A DNA stretch of 47,459 bases. It comes from CAYNST01 sp964546435 (GTDB lineage Bacteria; Pseudomonadota; Gammaproteobacteria; Pseudomonadales; Cellvibrionaceae). A program made the translations under genes and the position numbers. The DNA is taken from positions 1 to 47,459 of the forward strand of contig CAZJKJ010000024.1 in NCBI GenBank assembly GCA_964546435.1, in the 5' to 3' direction. Below, one piece after another: positions 8,170-15,982 of the stretch (position 1 is its first letter; every line of letters begins with the position of its first letter). The notes under the pieces were generated by a model that worked only from the letters and a program-made list of their open reading frames with translations, did not search any database and was not told where the DNA came from.

Positions 8170-8334
8170 GTGGGTGTCTCAGTTGTACGTCACACGGGAG
8201 TGGGTGTCTCAGTTGTACAGTTGTACATTGGTTAGATTTGGAGTGGGTGTCTCAGTTGTACAGGAGTGGGTGTCTCAGTTGTATCGGTAGGAGTGGGTGT
8301 CTCAGTTGTATCGGGAGTGGGTGTCTCAGTTGTA
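8170..8334 (+). repeat. Right cluster of six REP-like repeats (GTGGGTGTCTCAGTTGTA)
   Basis: Six perfect 18-bp copies start at 8170, 8200, 8243, 8266, 8293 and 8317, with variable spacers of 5-25 bases. Each copy is preceded by GA or GGA. The irregular spacing and short unit argue against CRISPR. The orientation is opposite to the cluster at 6091-6247. The stretch 8335-8566 between this cluster and the lipoprotein gene holds no supported gene. Confidence 0.9.
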
Positions 8335-8523
8335 TCGCCTGGCCAATGGTGACTGGTCCATCTTCGAAGAATTTATAAGAAGTTGCGGGTGGGCGAGGTG
8401 AGCTACTTCATCTGAAGCGTTCATTTTAGAGTGCAAGACGGTGACACAAGGCATCACCGAATTTGGAATGTCGGGTACGCGTAATAACTGTCGATGTCGG
8501 TGTTGTGTGCAATTTAAATCAAA

Positions 8524-8554
8524 CATGATGACGACATTGAAAGTCGCCATCATG
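8524..8554 (-). terminator. Hairpin downstream of the first lipoprotein gene, possible terminator
   Basis: A 12-bp inverted repeat (CATGATGACGAC, 7-base loop, partner with one mismatch) lies 13 bases past the stop codon. A moderately T-rich stretch (TTTGATTT) follows on the minus strand. A nearly identical hairpin follows the paralogous gene at 9506-9535. Confidence 0.5.
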
Positions 8555-8566
8555 CTACCGTGCAGG

Positions 8567-9253
8567 TTATTTATAACGTCGATACTCATCATCGAAATGC
8601 AAGGCTTGCGGGCGATCGGCTTCTTCGTACTCCGGCTCGTATCCGAGGTACATCACATCGCCGTTTACATGGATGATGTTGTACTGCTCGTAGGCGTGGT
8701 CGCCGAGTTCTCCGTTTAGCAAGCGGGTGTTGATCATGTTCAATTCGATGGCTGGCAAACCGTCGGTGGTGGTGATTGTGTTGCCGAGTGTATAAGTACC
8801 TCCGTTAATTTCCGTGTAGGTACTCGCTGGGCCCTGGCAATTGCTTCCGTCGTATATCGCGTATACGAAGGAATATTCGGTAGCGGTGAAGGTGTATCGG
8901 TTGAGCACCGAAGGGCCGCCACCGGAACAGATATACCACTGACTGTTGGCGATCGGGTTGCCGGTGGTGGGCGTCGGGTTGTTGTCATTGTCATTAACAT
9001 CGACCGGGTCGGTTGAGGGCGATTCCGCGTCGGGGTTAATGGGTGTGACGGGTGTCGAGTCAGGTTCCTGCGGTGTTTCTGGCTCTGGCTCTGAGTCTGG
9101 CGGGGTGGTTGGAGGTGTTACGTCCGGTGTTTGATTAACAGGTGCCGGATTGCTAACGGGATTTTCGTCGTTTGAGTCTGAGCTGTCGGAGCATGCGGTA
9201 AGAACGAACAGTGGGATGCATGCGGAAATCAGGAATTGCTTTATCGGTTTCAT
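8567..9253 (-). CDS. Predicted lipoprotein, tandem paralog 1
   Basis: 228-residue lipoprotein; I do not recognise a named family. The start at 9253 (MKPIKQFL) has an AGGACG site; upstream extension is unlikely. A signal peptide ends in the lipobox LTAC with C21 as the lipid-modified cysteine, followed by SDSSDS. Residues about 28-95 are a Pro/Glu/Asp/Thr-rich linker. The C-terminal domain (about 100-228) starts NSQWYICSG and contains two conserved cysteines, a run of beta-strand-like segments (GTYTLGNTITTTDG) and the ending DDEYRRYK. It resembles small lipocalin-like beta proteins with a W..C and Y.D..C pattern, but that is only an impression. It lies 294 bases downstream of its paralog at 9548-10294. 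Confidence 0.8.
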   Translation of the reverse strand: MKPIKQFLISACIPLFVLTACSDSSDSNDENPVSNPAPVNQTPDVTPPTTPPDSEPEPETPQEPDSTPVTPINPDAESPSTDPVDVNDNDNNPTPTTGNPIANSQWYICSGGGPSVLNRYTFTATEYSFVYAIYDGSNCQGPASTYTEINGGTYTLGNTITTTDGLPAIELNMINTRLLNGELGDHAYEQYNIIHVNGDVMYLGYEPEYEEADRPQALHFDDEYRRYK

Positions 9254-9441
9254 AAACGTCCTGTGTGATGAGAAGCTGTCCTGCCCGCTTCGCAATATGC
9301 TGTCGGTGCAAGCCTGCTGTTGCTACAGAAAGCACTGCGTGTGTAAACGAGGCAATGGCCCGGGCTGGCCGGTCGCCGGCAAGTTTACCAAAGCAGAAAA
9401 TGAGAGAAAAGCGTTGCATGAGCTGGCACGCGTTCATCATC

Positions 9442-9467
9442 CATCCCGGATCTCGGGATCCGGGATG
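9442..9467. repeat. Perfect 11-bp inverted repeat between the two lipoprotein genes
   Basis: CATCCCGGATC, a TCGG loop, and GATCCGGGATG. It is a very stable hairpin but has no T run on either strand, so it is more likely an operator or transcript-processing structure than an intrinsic terminator. It lies between the promoter-like region of paralog 1 and the end of paralog 2. Confidence 0.7.
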
Positions 9468-9505
9468 AATTTGATAACGTCGTAATCGTTAGCCGCCTGC
9501 TCAGG

Positions 9506-9535
9506 GATGATGACGACCCGGAAGGTCGTCATCAT
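9506..9535 (-). terminator. Hairpin downstream of the second lipoprotein gene
   Basis: Arms GATGATGACGACC and GGTCGTCATCAT with a 5-base loop, 12 bases past the stop codon. The arm sequence matches the hairpin after paralog 1 (8524-8554), so it was copied with the gene. No T run follows, so terminator function is uncertain. Confidence 0.45.
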
Positions 9536-9547
9536 GTCTCGGGCGGG

Positions 9548-10294
<747 letters not shown>

Positions 10295-10652
10295 TGAAAG
10301 TCCTTTGTGTAAAAACTGTCCTGCCCGCGTCGCAAAATGCTATCGGCGCAAGCCTGCGATTGCTTTCGGAAAGCACTGATTGAATAATTATTGATAAGTG
10401 AATACGTACGAGGCAATTTGTGCCCCCCGTTTGGGGGGCGGCAGTCTAGCAAAGCTGCGAACGGGAGAGAAGTGCGCGAGATGAAGCTACTTCACACCGT
10501 CACGATGAAATGCCAACCAAGGGGGTGCTTTTTTCAGGCATCTCTTTCGGTGAGGTCGAGAACCTGTTTACCGTGACTTAAATCATATTAACTCGACAAA
10601 TAAATGGATGCGCCGTTAATTGCCTGCCGTGTCCGCATGGGGCGGCGCCGGA
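10295..10652. other. 358-base intergenic region, lipoprotein promoter side
   Basis: The first 80 bases upstream of lipoprotein 2 match the region upstream of lipoprotein 1 (shared CTGTCCTGCCCGC, then TCGCAA, ATGCT and GCAAGCCTGC), so the promoter region was duplicated with the gene. A G/C hairpin (GCCCCCC, GTTT, GGGGGGC) lies at 10422-10439. No gene is supported in the remainder. Confidence 0.6.
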
Positions 10653-11171
10653 CTATTCGAATGTAAAGCCGGCGGGGTAGGCGTGATATCCGTCAAAGTC
10701 GGCTTTGCCCAGGGGTACACCGTGCTGACGGGCGATCGCGTAGACCATGCTCAGATGAAAGAAAAAGTTAGGTAACACATACTGACTGAGGAATTTGCCC
10801 GTCGGTAATTCCACCTGGACAAAACCCGCGGTCTCCGTAAGCGTTTCGCATGCCGGTGAAATTCGTTCGGCACGCGGCAACTCTAAAATCAGCTGACGGA
10901 TCTGCGACACTTCCTGTTGCAAATCCGACAAGCTGAGAGGTTCTGCGAGTACCGGCGGCAGGGGTTGATTGAACAGGGGAAAGGTGCCGCGCAAGGCGAA
11001 GCGTGCGGCGGTCCGCACTTGATTGGAAAAAGGCAACATTGCCGATGTCAGCCGCGCCGCCAGTATTGCGCCGTTTCCGGTCTGCTCGGCCAACACCAGC
11101 CAATGCTCCAGTCGTTCCAGGTAATGGACGAATACCGCAGCCGGATTGTCCACCTGCGGTACGTTGTTCAC
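10653..11171 (-). CDS. DUF1993 family protein
   Basis: 172-residue cytoplasmic protein with the DUF1993 pattern: an N-terminal helix with YLERLEHWL, LPPFSNQV-like LPFSNQVRTAARFALRG, and the C-terminal FFFHLSMVYAIARQHGVPLGK. The family is all-helical and resembles DinB-type four-helix bundles; no catalytic activity is established. Translation starts at GTG 11171, which overlaps the TGA stop of the glutathione transferase gene (GTGA, 4 bp). The two are therefore translationally coupled, with the transferase first. This pairing suggests a shared role in stress or detoxification, which is inference. Confidence 0.85.
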   Translation of the reverse strand: MNNVPQVDNPAAVFVHYLERLEHWLVLAEQTGNGAILAARLTSAMLPFSNQVRTAARFALRGTFPLFNQPLPPVLAEPLSLSDLQQEVSQIRQLILELPRAERISPACETLTETAGFVQVELPTGKFLSQYVLPNFFFHLSMVYAIARQHGVPLGKADFDGYHAYPAGFTFE

Positions 11172-11863
11172 GACAAAAAGCCTCGAACCTGCTCTATGGT
11201 TTTGGTGCGATCGGCGTCTTGCTGATCATCGTCGGCGGGATTTTTGGCCGGTACCTGCAAACCCTTCTGCACTGCGGGGCGCCTTTCGATGGCCTGGAGC
11301 CAGCGCTGCAGATGCGGAAGGTCGTCGATCGGGACACCGCTCCATTCGTAGCTGCGCGCCCAGGTAAAGTTCGCAATGTCGGCGATGGACCAGGCACCGG
11401 CGAGATACTCACTTTCTGCCAGACGGGTGTTAAGCACGTTCAGCAGCCGTCGGCTCTCGCGAGCGTAGCGCTCCATCGCGTAAGGAATGCGCTCAGGGGC
11501 GTAGTGACGGAAGACATTGGACTGGCCCATCATCGGGCCGAGCCCGCCCATCTGAAACATCAACCATTGTAGCGCCCTGCTGCGTTCGGCCGGATCACTC
11601 GCGAGCAGGTGACCGGTTTTCTCCGCCAGGTAGATCAGAATGGCGCCGGACTCGAATACCGCGAAGGGTTCGTTTTGAAATGCGGGTTCCGTGTCCCGAA
11701 TGACGGGAATTCGGCCGTTGGGATTAAGACGCAGAAATTCCGGAGTTTTCTGTTCGTTTGCCCCCAGGTCGATGGCGTGCGCCTCGTAGGGCAACTGCAA
11801 TTCTTCCAGGGCGATGGATATTTTCTGGCCGTTGGGGGTGCTGGCTGTAAAGAGTTCGATCAC
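11168..11863 (-). CDS. Glutathione S-transferase, Nu class (YfcG/YghU-like)
   Basis: 231-residue glutathione-dependent transferase or disulfide reductase. The thioredoxin-like N-terminal domain (about 1-85) has the TPNGQKISI segment with T9 and N11, typical of Nu-class enzymes that use Thr and Asn instead of Tyr or Ser, then NPNGRIPVI (cis-Pro) and FESGAILIYLAEK (glutathione gamma-Glu site). The helical domain contains MFQMGGLGPMMGQ, YAMERYARE and the SIADIANFTW helix-capping motif. Starts with GTG at 11863 behind GGAGAG. It forms a two-gene unit with the overlapping DUF1993 gene. Class assignment is confident; the substrate is unknown. Confidence 0.9.
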   Translation of the reverse strand: MIELFTASTPNGQKISIALEELQLPYEAHAIDLGANEQKTPEFLRLNPNGRIPVIRDTEPAFQNEPFAVFESGAILIYLAEKTGHLLASDPAERSRALQWLMFQMGGLGPMMGQSNVFRHYAPERIPYAMERYARESRRLLNVLNTRLAESEYLAGAWSIADIANFTWARSYEWSGVPIDDLPHLQRWLQAIERRPAVQKGLQVPAKNPADDDQQDADRTKTIEQVRGFLS

Positions 11864-11971
11864 GTCAGTCTCTCCTTAATCAGATCAGTTGATGCCGCCA
11901 AATGCACGGCCTGGGGAGCTACTTTTGAGAACGCAACGTGCGTCGCCGCGCGGAGGTCGGTTGGCCCGGCA

Positions 11972-13477
11972 TTAAAACCGGAAATGATATGCCGCATGAA
12001 TTCCGCTGCCGATTTCCTGATCGCGCAACTGCAGGGAATTTTCAAAATACTGCCCGCCGATTTCAAGCCGTTGCCTTTTGCCGAGTGTGACTTGATATCC
12101 AAGGGTGGCATGCCAGGTGTCGATGCGAATTCTCGCATACACATTGCCGCCGGGTAGATGGTGGCTACCGCCATCGGCATTGACGATTGCGCGCCCCAGC
12201 GACCAGTTAATTCCGGATTTGCCGAAATCGTGTAATCCCTTAACGACATAATTCTCGGTGTCGTTATCGGTTGAAGCGCCGAGCGGGCGGCCGCGGTGAC
12301 GGTAGCCGGCCAGATGTGTGGCACTTTCGTAACCGACATTGGGTGTGCCGCCTTTGTATTTGTAGAACTCCATGGTGGTGTTGCTTGCTTCAAACATGAG
12401 GCGGTGTTGGGCGTCGCCGGAATAAAATACGGTTTCCAGGCCGACCAGTGCCAGAAACTTGTACGGCTGACTGTGCGCTTCGTCTTCACCGATTATCTGG
12501 CCATAAAATGCAGTCGGTAACCCGCCAATCCCGTGACTGATCCGCCAGTCGTAACCCGCCAGTTGATTTGCCGGCTCATCGGAGCCGTCTTCAGCAAGTC
12601 CATCATGCCCGCGATTACTTTGACCAAAAATCGTTTTTCGCAGGCTTCTCCAGTCTTCAGGACGACCGTCACCACCCCACTGCGCCGTGCGGGACAATCC
12701 GAGTTCTACTTTCGGATGCGGCTTGAAGCTGGTGCGGAAGCCGAGCAGCTTGGCATTGGCAGCAGGGCGATCGCTTTCCAGTTCGTTGGCAAATACCCGC
12801 AGTGTCCAGGGCCCCAGCCATTTCAGAACCGGCAATTTGAACGCGTTGCTTTCAACCCGATTCACAAAGAAACCTGCCGAAGGTCGGGCCGCGTCGGACA
12901 GAATGATGCTCGATTGCCAGCCCGGACCCCACCATTGATCGACCGCACCGAACCCCAGCTGCCAGTTGCCGAGCGTGCGTGCGACAAAGGAGCCGTCACC
13001 GCGCCAGGTCTGGCCGTCAATATCCTGTCCCACGATGGACAGCTGCGCCTTGCCGGACCAGGGTCCATGGTCGACTGCGATATAAGTGCGGCTTTCGATG
13101 CGCTCGCGAAAATCTGACGCGAAGTCGCCAAATCCCGGCATGGCGCTGCTCGCGTAGAGCGATTGTCCCATTGTCACAGTTCCGGACTGATTCCGGATTA
13201 TTTGCTTTAACGCACTCAATGACCGGCGTTCCGGATCCGACAGGGCGATGGGGTCAACGCCGGCAAGAGATTTTTCCAGATCGGCGAGCATCAGTGGCCA
13301 GGTCGTCAAGGGCAGGTTGACCCGACCGCTGTCCGCCAGGACTTGCAAATGATGGCGCGCCCCCTCGTCGCCGGCTTCGATCCATGGGGATGCCAGCGCG
13401 GTGCCGACGGGGGCGATCAGGCTGAAGCAGCAAATTGTGATGACGCGGGCAAATGATTGGGCGGTCTGGGCAAACAC
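11972..13477 (-). CDS. Wzi-like capsule assembly outer-membrane protein
   Basis: 501-residue beta-barrel of the Wzi capsule-assembly family. Residues 1-29 form a signal peptide (ending ALAS). The mature part begins with the helical lead typical of Wzi (HHLQVLADSGRVNLPLTTWPLM), then alternating strands (FGFGAV-like LGFGAVDQWWGPGWQSS, the conserved WWGPG box) and ends in AAYHFRF with a terminal aromatic. Wzi is an outer-membrane lectin that attaches group 1 capsule to the cell surface. Here no capsule gene (wza, wzc) is in the window, so the protein may serve another exopolysaccharide. Starts with GTG at 13477 behind AAGGA. It stands alone; the 270 bases upstream contain no gene. Confidence 0.85.
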   Translation of the reverse strand: MFAQTAQSFARVITICCFSLIAPVGTALASPWIEAGDEGARHHLQVLADSGRVNLPLTTWPLMLADLEKSLAGVDPIALSDPERRSLSALKQIIRNQSGTVTMGQSLYASSAMPGFGDFASDFRERIESRTYIAVDHGPWSGKAQLSIVGQDIDGQTWRGDGSFVARTLGNWQLGFGAVDQWWGPGWQSSIILSDAARPSAGFFVNRVESNAFKLPVLKWLGPWTLRVFANELESDRPAANAKLLGFRTSFKPHPKVELGLSRTAQWGGDGRPEDWRSLRKTIFGQSNRGHDGLAEDGSDEPANQLAGYDWRISHGIGGLPTAFYGQIIGEDEAHSQPYKFLALVGLETVFYSGDAQHRLMFEASNTTMEFYKYKGGTPNVGYESATHLAGYRHRGRPLGASTDNDTENYVVKGLHDFGKSGINWSLGRAIVNADGGSHHLPGGNVYARIRIDTWHATLGYQVTLGKRQRLEIGGQYFENSLQLRDQEIGSGIHAAYHFRF

Positions 13478-13748
13478 CTTGAGTTCCTTAGCTGGGGGAC
13501 AAGATCCCTGAGACTTCGGTCAGAGGAGGGGCGTACGAGTTGTTCAGGCGGGCGCGGCTTGAAAAATCCGGTCAGGCGCCCGGGCAGGGCCGGGATTATA
13601 GCGCTGAACGGGGTGAGGGCTCAACGACGGCGAGCGGGAGGGGAAAATGTGCAGGTCCCGGCTGCCGGATGCGACCGGGTTCGGAAAATCAGCGGGTGCG
13701 GGAGACGCCCGCCGCCATTGACTGCCAGGCGACGACCATTTCCGTCTG

Positions 13749-14168
13749 CTAGAAGCGGGTCACAACCTTGACCGATCCGTCGACGCTTTTACTGTCAACG
13801 TAGCCAATCGCCGCCGGGTCACTGGCAACGGCTTTGATTACGTCCGCGTCTGAGCTCAGCTCTTTCAAGGGTACGGCCTTGCCGGTAAATACCAGCTTGG
13901 CCCAATAGGATTTCATCTGGGCACCGGTCTTTCCCAGAATACTGGTATCAAACGCGGTGCGAATGGGAGACGTATCTTCCTGATTGACAGGGGAAGCGGG
14001 GCTGCTATCGGGAAAGGATTTTGTCTTTCCCAGGAAAAGATTTTCAATGTCTTTGTTACCGATGGAGCTGGTATTCCCGGGGTTAACCACAACCACATAT
14101 TCAGCGTAAGCCGATAGTGAGAAGGCCAGCCCGACCACTATTAATATAACGCGAGAAAAAATGATCAT
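13749..14168 (-). CDS. Small PstS-like periplasmic phosphate-binding domain protein
   Basis: 139-residue periplasmic protein related to a single lobe of PstS-type substrate-binding proteins. Of two close ATG codons I chose the second (14168) because AAGGA lies eight bases before it. Signal peptide 1-22 (ending SAYA). The mature part has VVVNPGN, IGNKDIENLFLGK, the small-residue loop with RTAFDTSILGKTG, YWAKLVFTGKAVP and AIGYVDSKS near the end; these match the motifs of short PstS-like proteins. Full PstS is over 300 residues, so this is not a classical transporter subunit and no pstCAB is nearby. It is the last gene of a unit with a porin-like barrel 15 bases upstream and a small secreted peptide. 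Confidence 0.8.
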   Translation of the reverse strand: MIIFSRVILIVVGLAFSLSAYAEYVVVVNPGNTSSIGNKDIENLFLGKTKSFPDSSPASPVNQEDTSPIRTAFDTSILGKTGAQMKSYWAKLVFTGKAVPLKELSSDADVIKAVASDPAAIGYVDSKSVDGSVKVVTRF

Positions 14169-14183
14169 TTTCATGGTCCTTAC

Positions 14184-15296
14184 TCAAAACATTATGTCAA
14201 TGGAGGTCGCTATCACGTTGGGTTTGCCGCCCGGTGTTCCAAAGGTCGGATTTGGCCCGAACTCGGACTCAAGATATTCCAGCTTGAGAACCGCCGATGG
14301 ATGAAAATCCCAGGCAACGCCAATCGTTTTCGTTTTATTGGGAGGCGCTGTGGAGTGGTCATCCGGATCTGACTTCGCATAGGTAATATGAGGCGTAAAT
14401 GCTCCAAATGTATAGCCGACAGAGGCATACCAGCGGTCGACACTGGATGCAGTGGCTGGAACATCGATGATAACGCCCGGAGCGACTTCAACGCTCGTGG
14501 CGGTATTGTTTTCGGTAATAGTGTATTCGCTGCGGAACAGGAAATTTTCATAATCGATCAGTAGTGCAGCGGCCTTGTAAGTAATCTCGTCATTCAGATC
14601 AAGCGTGGAATTGGCAACCCTGAGATCGGTGGTGTGGTAGAGGAGCCTCAATTTCAACCACTCCCAGGTCATTAATGAAGATATGCCAAGGTTGTCATAG
14701 AGATCGGCTTCTTGAATGTCGGTTACTACCGCACCACTCTCGTTCCGCGCACTGGCCGCTTCGGAGGATATGAGCGATCCTAACCAAACTTGGGTGTTTA
14801 ATTCGATTTCCCCGAAAAGCGCCGTATGGTAGAAGTTGACGCCCTCGATGGACGACACCGGGAGTTCATAAATTTCGGCAGGCGGACGGATCCAGTAGTA
14901 CGCGTAACCCACATCGAGAAAATCCGAGTAGTAATACGTGGGCAAGCGAAATCGGCCCGCGTTGACGGTCAGGTTTTCTTTCAGGTCGTAGCTGATGTAA
15001 GCCCATTCGGCTTCGGGTTCATAATGATTGGCGCCTTTGGCGACCAGCTGTACGGTGCCGCGCAGTTTGTCTGAGATGCGAGCTTGCGCCTGCAGTCCCA
15101 CAACCGATTCCGGGCTGAAATTCAGTTCGTTGGTGTAGGCTCCCATGTTGATGGGGTCAACGGTATAGCTCTCACCCTGATTAGTGGTTCGACCCGCGGC
15201 AATCGACATGAAGCCGCTCCAGTTAATCTCCACTGCATGAGAGACAGCGGGTCCGCACAGCAATATGAATCCCAAGTGTCGGTATAGATATTTCAT
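14184..15296 (-). CDS. Porin-like outer-membrane beta-barrel protein
   Basis: 370-residue outer-membrane protein. The ATG at 15296 has GAGG six bases upstream; a TTG four codons earlier is less likely. Signal peptide 1-21 (SHAVE). The mature sequence is made of amphipathic strands with Tyr/Trp girdles (WAYISYDLKENLTVNAGRF, RWYASVGYTFGAFTPHITYA) and ends in IDIMF, with the terminal Phe recognised by the BAM complex. It resembles trimeric porins that accompany small PstS-like proteins in many gammaproteobacteria. A role in anion or phosphate uptake is inferred only from the neighbour. It sits 40 bases after a 53-residue secreted peptide gene. Confidence 0.8.
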   Translation of the reverse strand: MKYLYRHLGFILLCGPAVSHAVEINWSGFMSIAAGRTTNQGESYTVDPINMGAYTNELNFSPESVVGLQAQARISDKLRGTVQLVAKGANHYEPEAEWAYISYDLKENLTVNAGRFRLPTYYYSDFLDVGYAYYWIRPPAEIYELPVSSIEGVNFYHTALFGEIELNTQVWLGSLISSEAASARNESGAVVTDIQEADLYDNLGISSLMTWEWLKLRLLYHTTDLRVANSTLDLNDEITYKAAALLIDYENFLFRSEYTITENNTATSVEVAPGVIIDVPATASSVDRWYASVGYTFGAFTPHITYAKSDPDDHSTAPPNKTKTIGVAWDFHPSAVLKLEYLESEFGPNPTFGTPGGKPNVIATSIDIMF

Positions 15297-15336
15297 AAAG
15301 ATCCTCAAAAATTTACAGGTTGCTCCGCAGATAAAA

Positions 15337-15498
15337 TTACAGCGTGAAAATCATGTTTACGGTTTCTGGAACTGCAACCGCGTCCACACCCACGATGCTG
15401 CCCGGATCAGTCGCTAACTTGGCGATGCCTGCCGCCGCTGAGAATGCGGTACCGGAAAATAGGGCGATAGCGATAAATGCACTGGAACGCTTGATCAT
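15337..15498 (-). CDS. Small secreted peptide, 53 residues, first gene of the porin unit
   Basis: The ATG at 15498 follows AAGAGGTC at good spacing. Residues 1-21 form a clear signal peptide (MIKRSSAFIAIALFSGTAFS), leaving a mature peptide of about 32 residues, hydrophobic and nearly uncharged, with the stretch DPGSIVGVDAVAVPETVN. It has no cysteine and no lipobox. I do not recognise a family. It is 40 bases upstream of the porin start on the same strand, with no terminator between, so it is probably co-transcribed with the porin and the PstS-like gene. Confidence 0.6.
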   Translation of the reverse strand: MIKRSSAFIAIALFSGTAFSAAAGIAKLATDPGSIVGVDAVAVPETVNMIFTL

Positions 15499-15982
15499 GT
15501 TGACCTCTTGCATGGGCGGTATGAGTACCACTGACGGCCGGGCTGAAAATTTTTGCTGCAAGACAGATGCGTCTGGTCGCGCTTCGATGGGTCTGGTTTT
15601 TATAGGGTGTCGCTTATTCCAGACTTTTGGATCAGACGTGAATTACTTTTGAAATGAGTATAGACGCGGGATCCGATCTGTCATGGAACTTGGACAAAAA
15701 GTCGCCCGGATGGCGCATACTTCGTTGATTCGGCAGCAGCCTTCCTGTTAAGTGGGAGTGAGCGTTTGAGTGCAGGCGGGGATGGCATTGAATGTCCGCT
15801 CTGTTCCCGGCGCATCACCGGTTATATACTTCGCGATCATTACAGCTCCTGGACCCGTTCATCGCAGTCCGGGGGATGTGTCAAGCGGCGTTACAGGTTA
15901 ACGATTCTGGCGGAGATTTCCCCGAATGTCGCGCGCCGTCCGCGGGTTCTTAACCCATTTTCTTTCCGACAGGGAGGCTTCA
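15499..15982. other. 484-base divergent promoter region
   Basis: Separates the minus-strand peptide/porin unit from the plus-strand esterase gene and should contain both promoters. I found no well-spaced consensus promoter or Pho-box-like direct repeat by eye. Short frames here are low in coding character. Confidence 0.6.

Larger units (their letters stand above)
6091..8334. mobile_element. RAYT transposase island with inverted REP-like clusters
   Basis: The unit consists of a left repeat cluster, an intact REP-associated tyrosine transposase, a single right-orientation repeat at 7450-7467, a truncated tandem copy of the transposase, and a right cluster of six repeats. RAYT genes are known to be bordered by the REP/REPIN sequences they process, usually in opposite orientations on the two sides, as seen here. 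Boundaries are the outermost repeats; no target-site duplication was recognised. Confidence 0.75.

Noticed and set aside
8066..8290. Plus-strand open frame with repeated EWVSQLY units
   Set aside because: It is the translation of the 18-bp REP-like repeats; no ribosome site and no non-repeat content.
8170..8334. CRISPR array
   Set aside because: Unit is only 18 bp, spacers are 5-25 bp and partly similar to one another, and no cas gene is present.
10422..10439. GCCCCCC/GGGGGGC hairpin as a terminator
   Set aside because: No T run on either strand and no gene ends nearby; kept only as a note within the intergenic entry.
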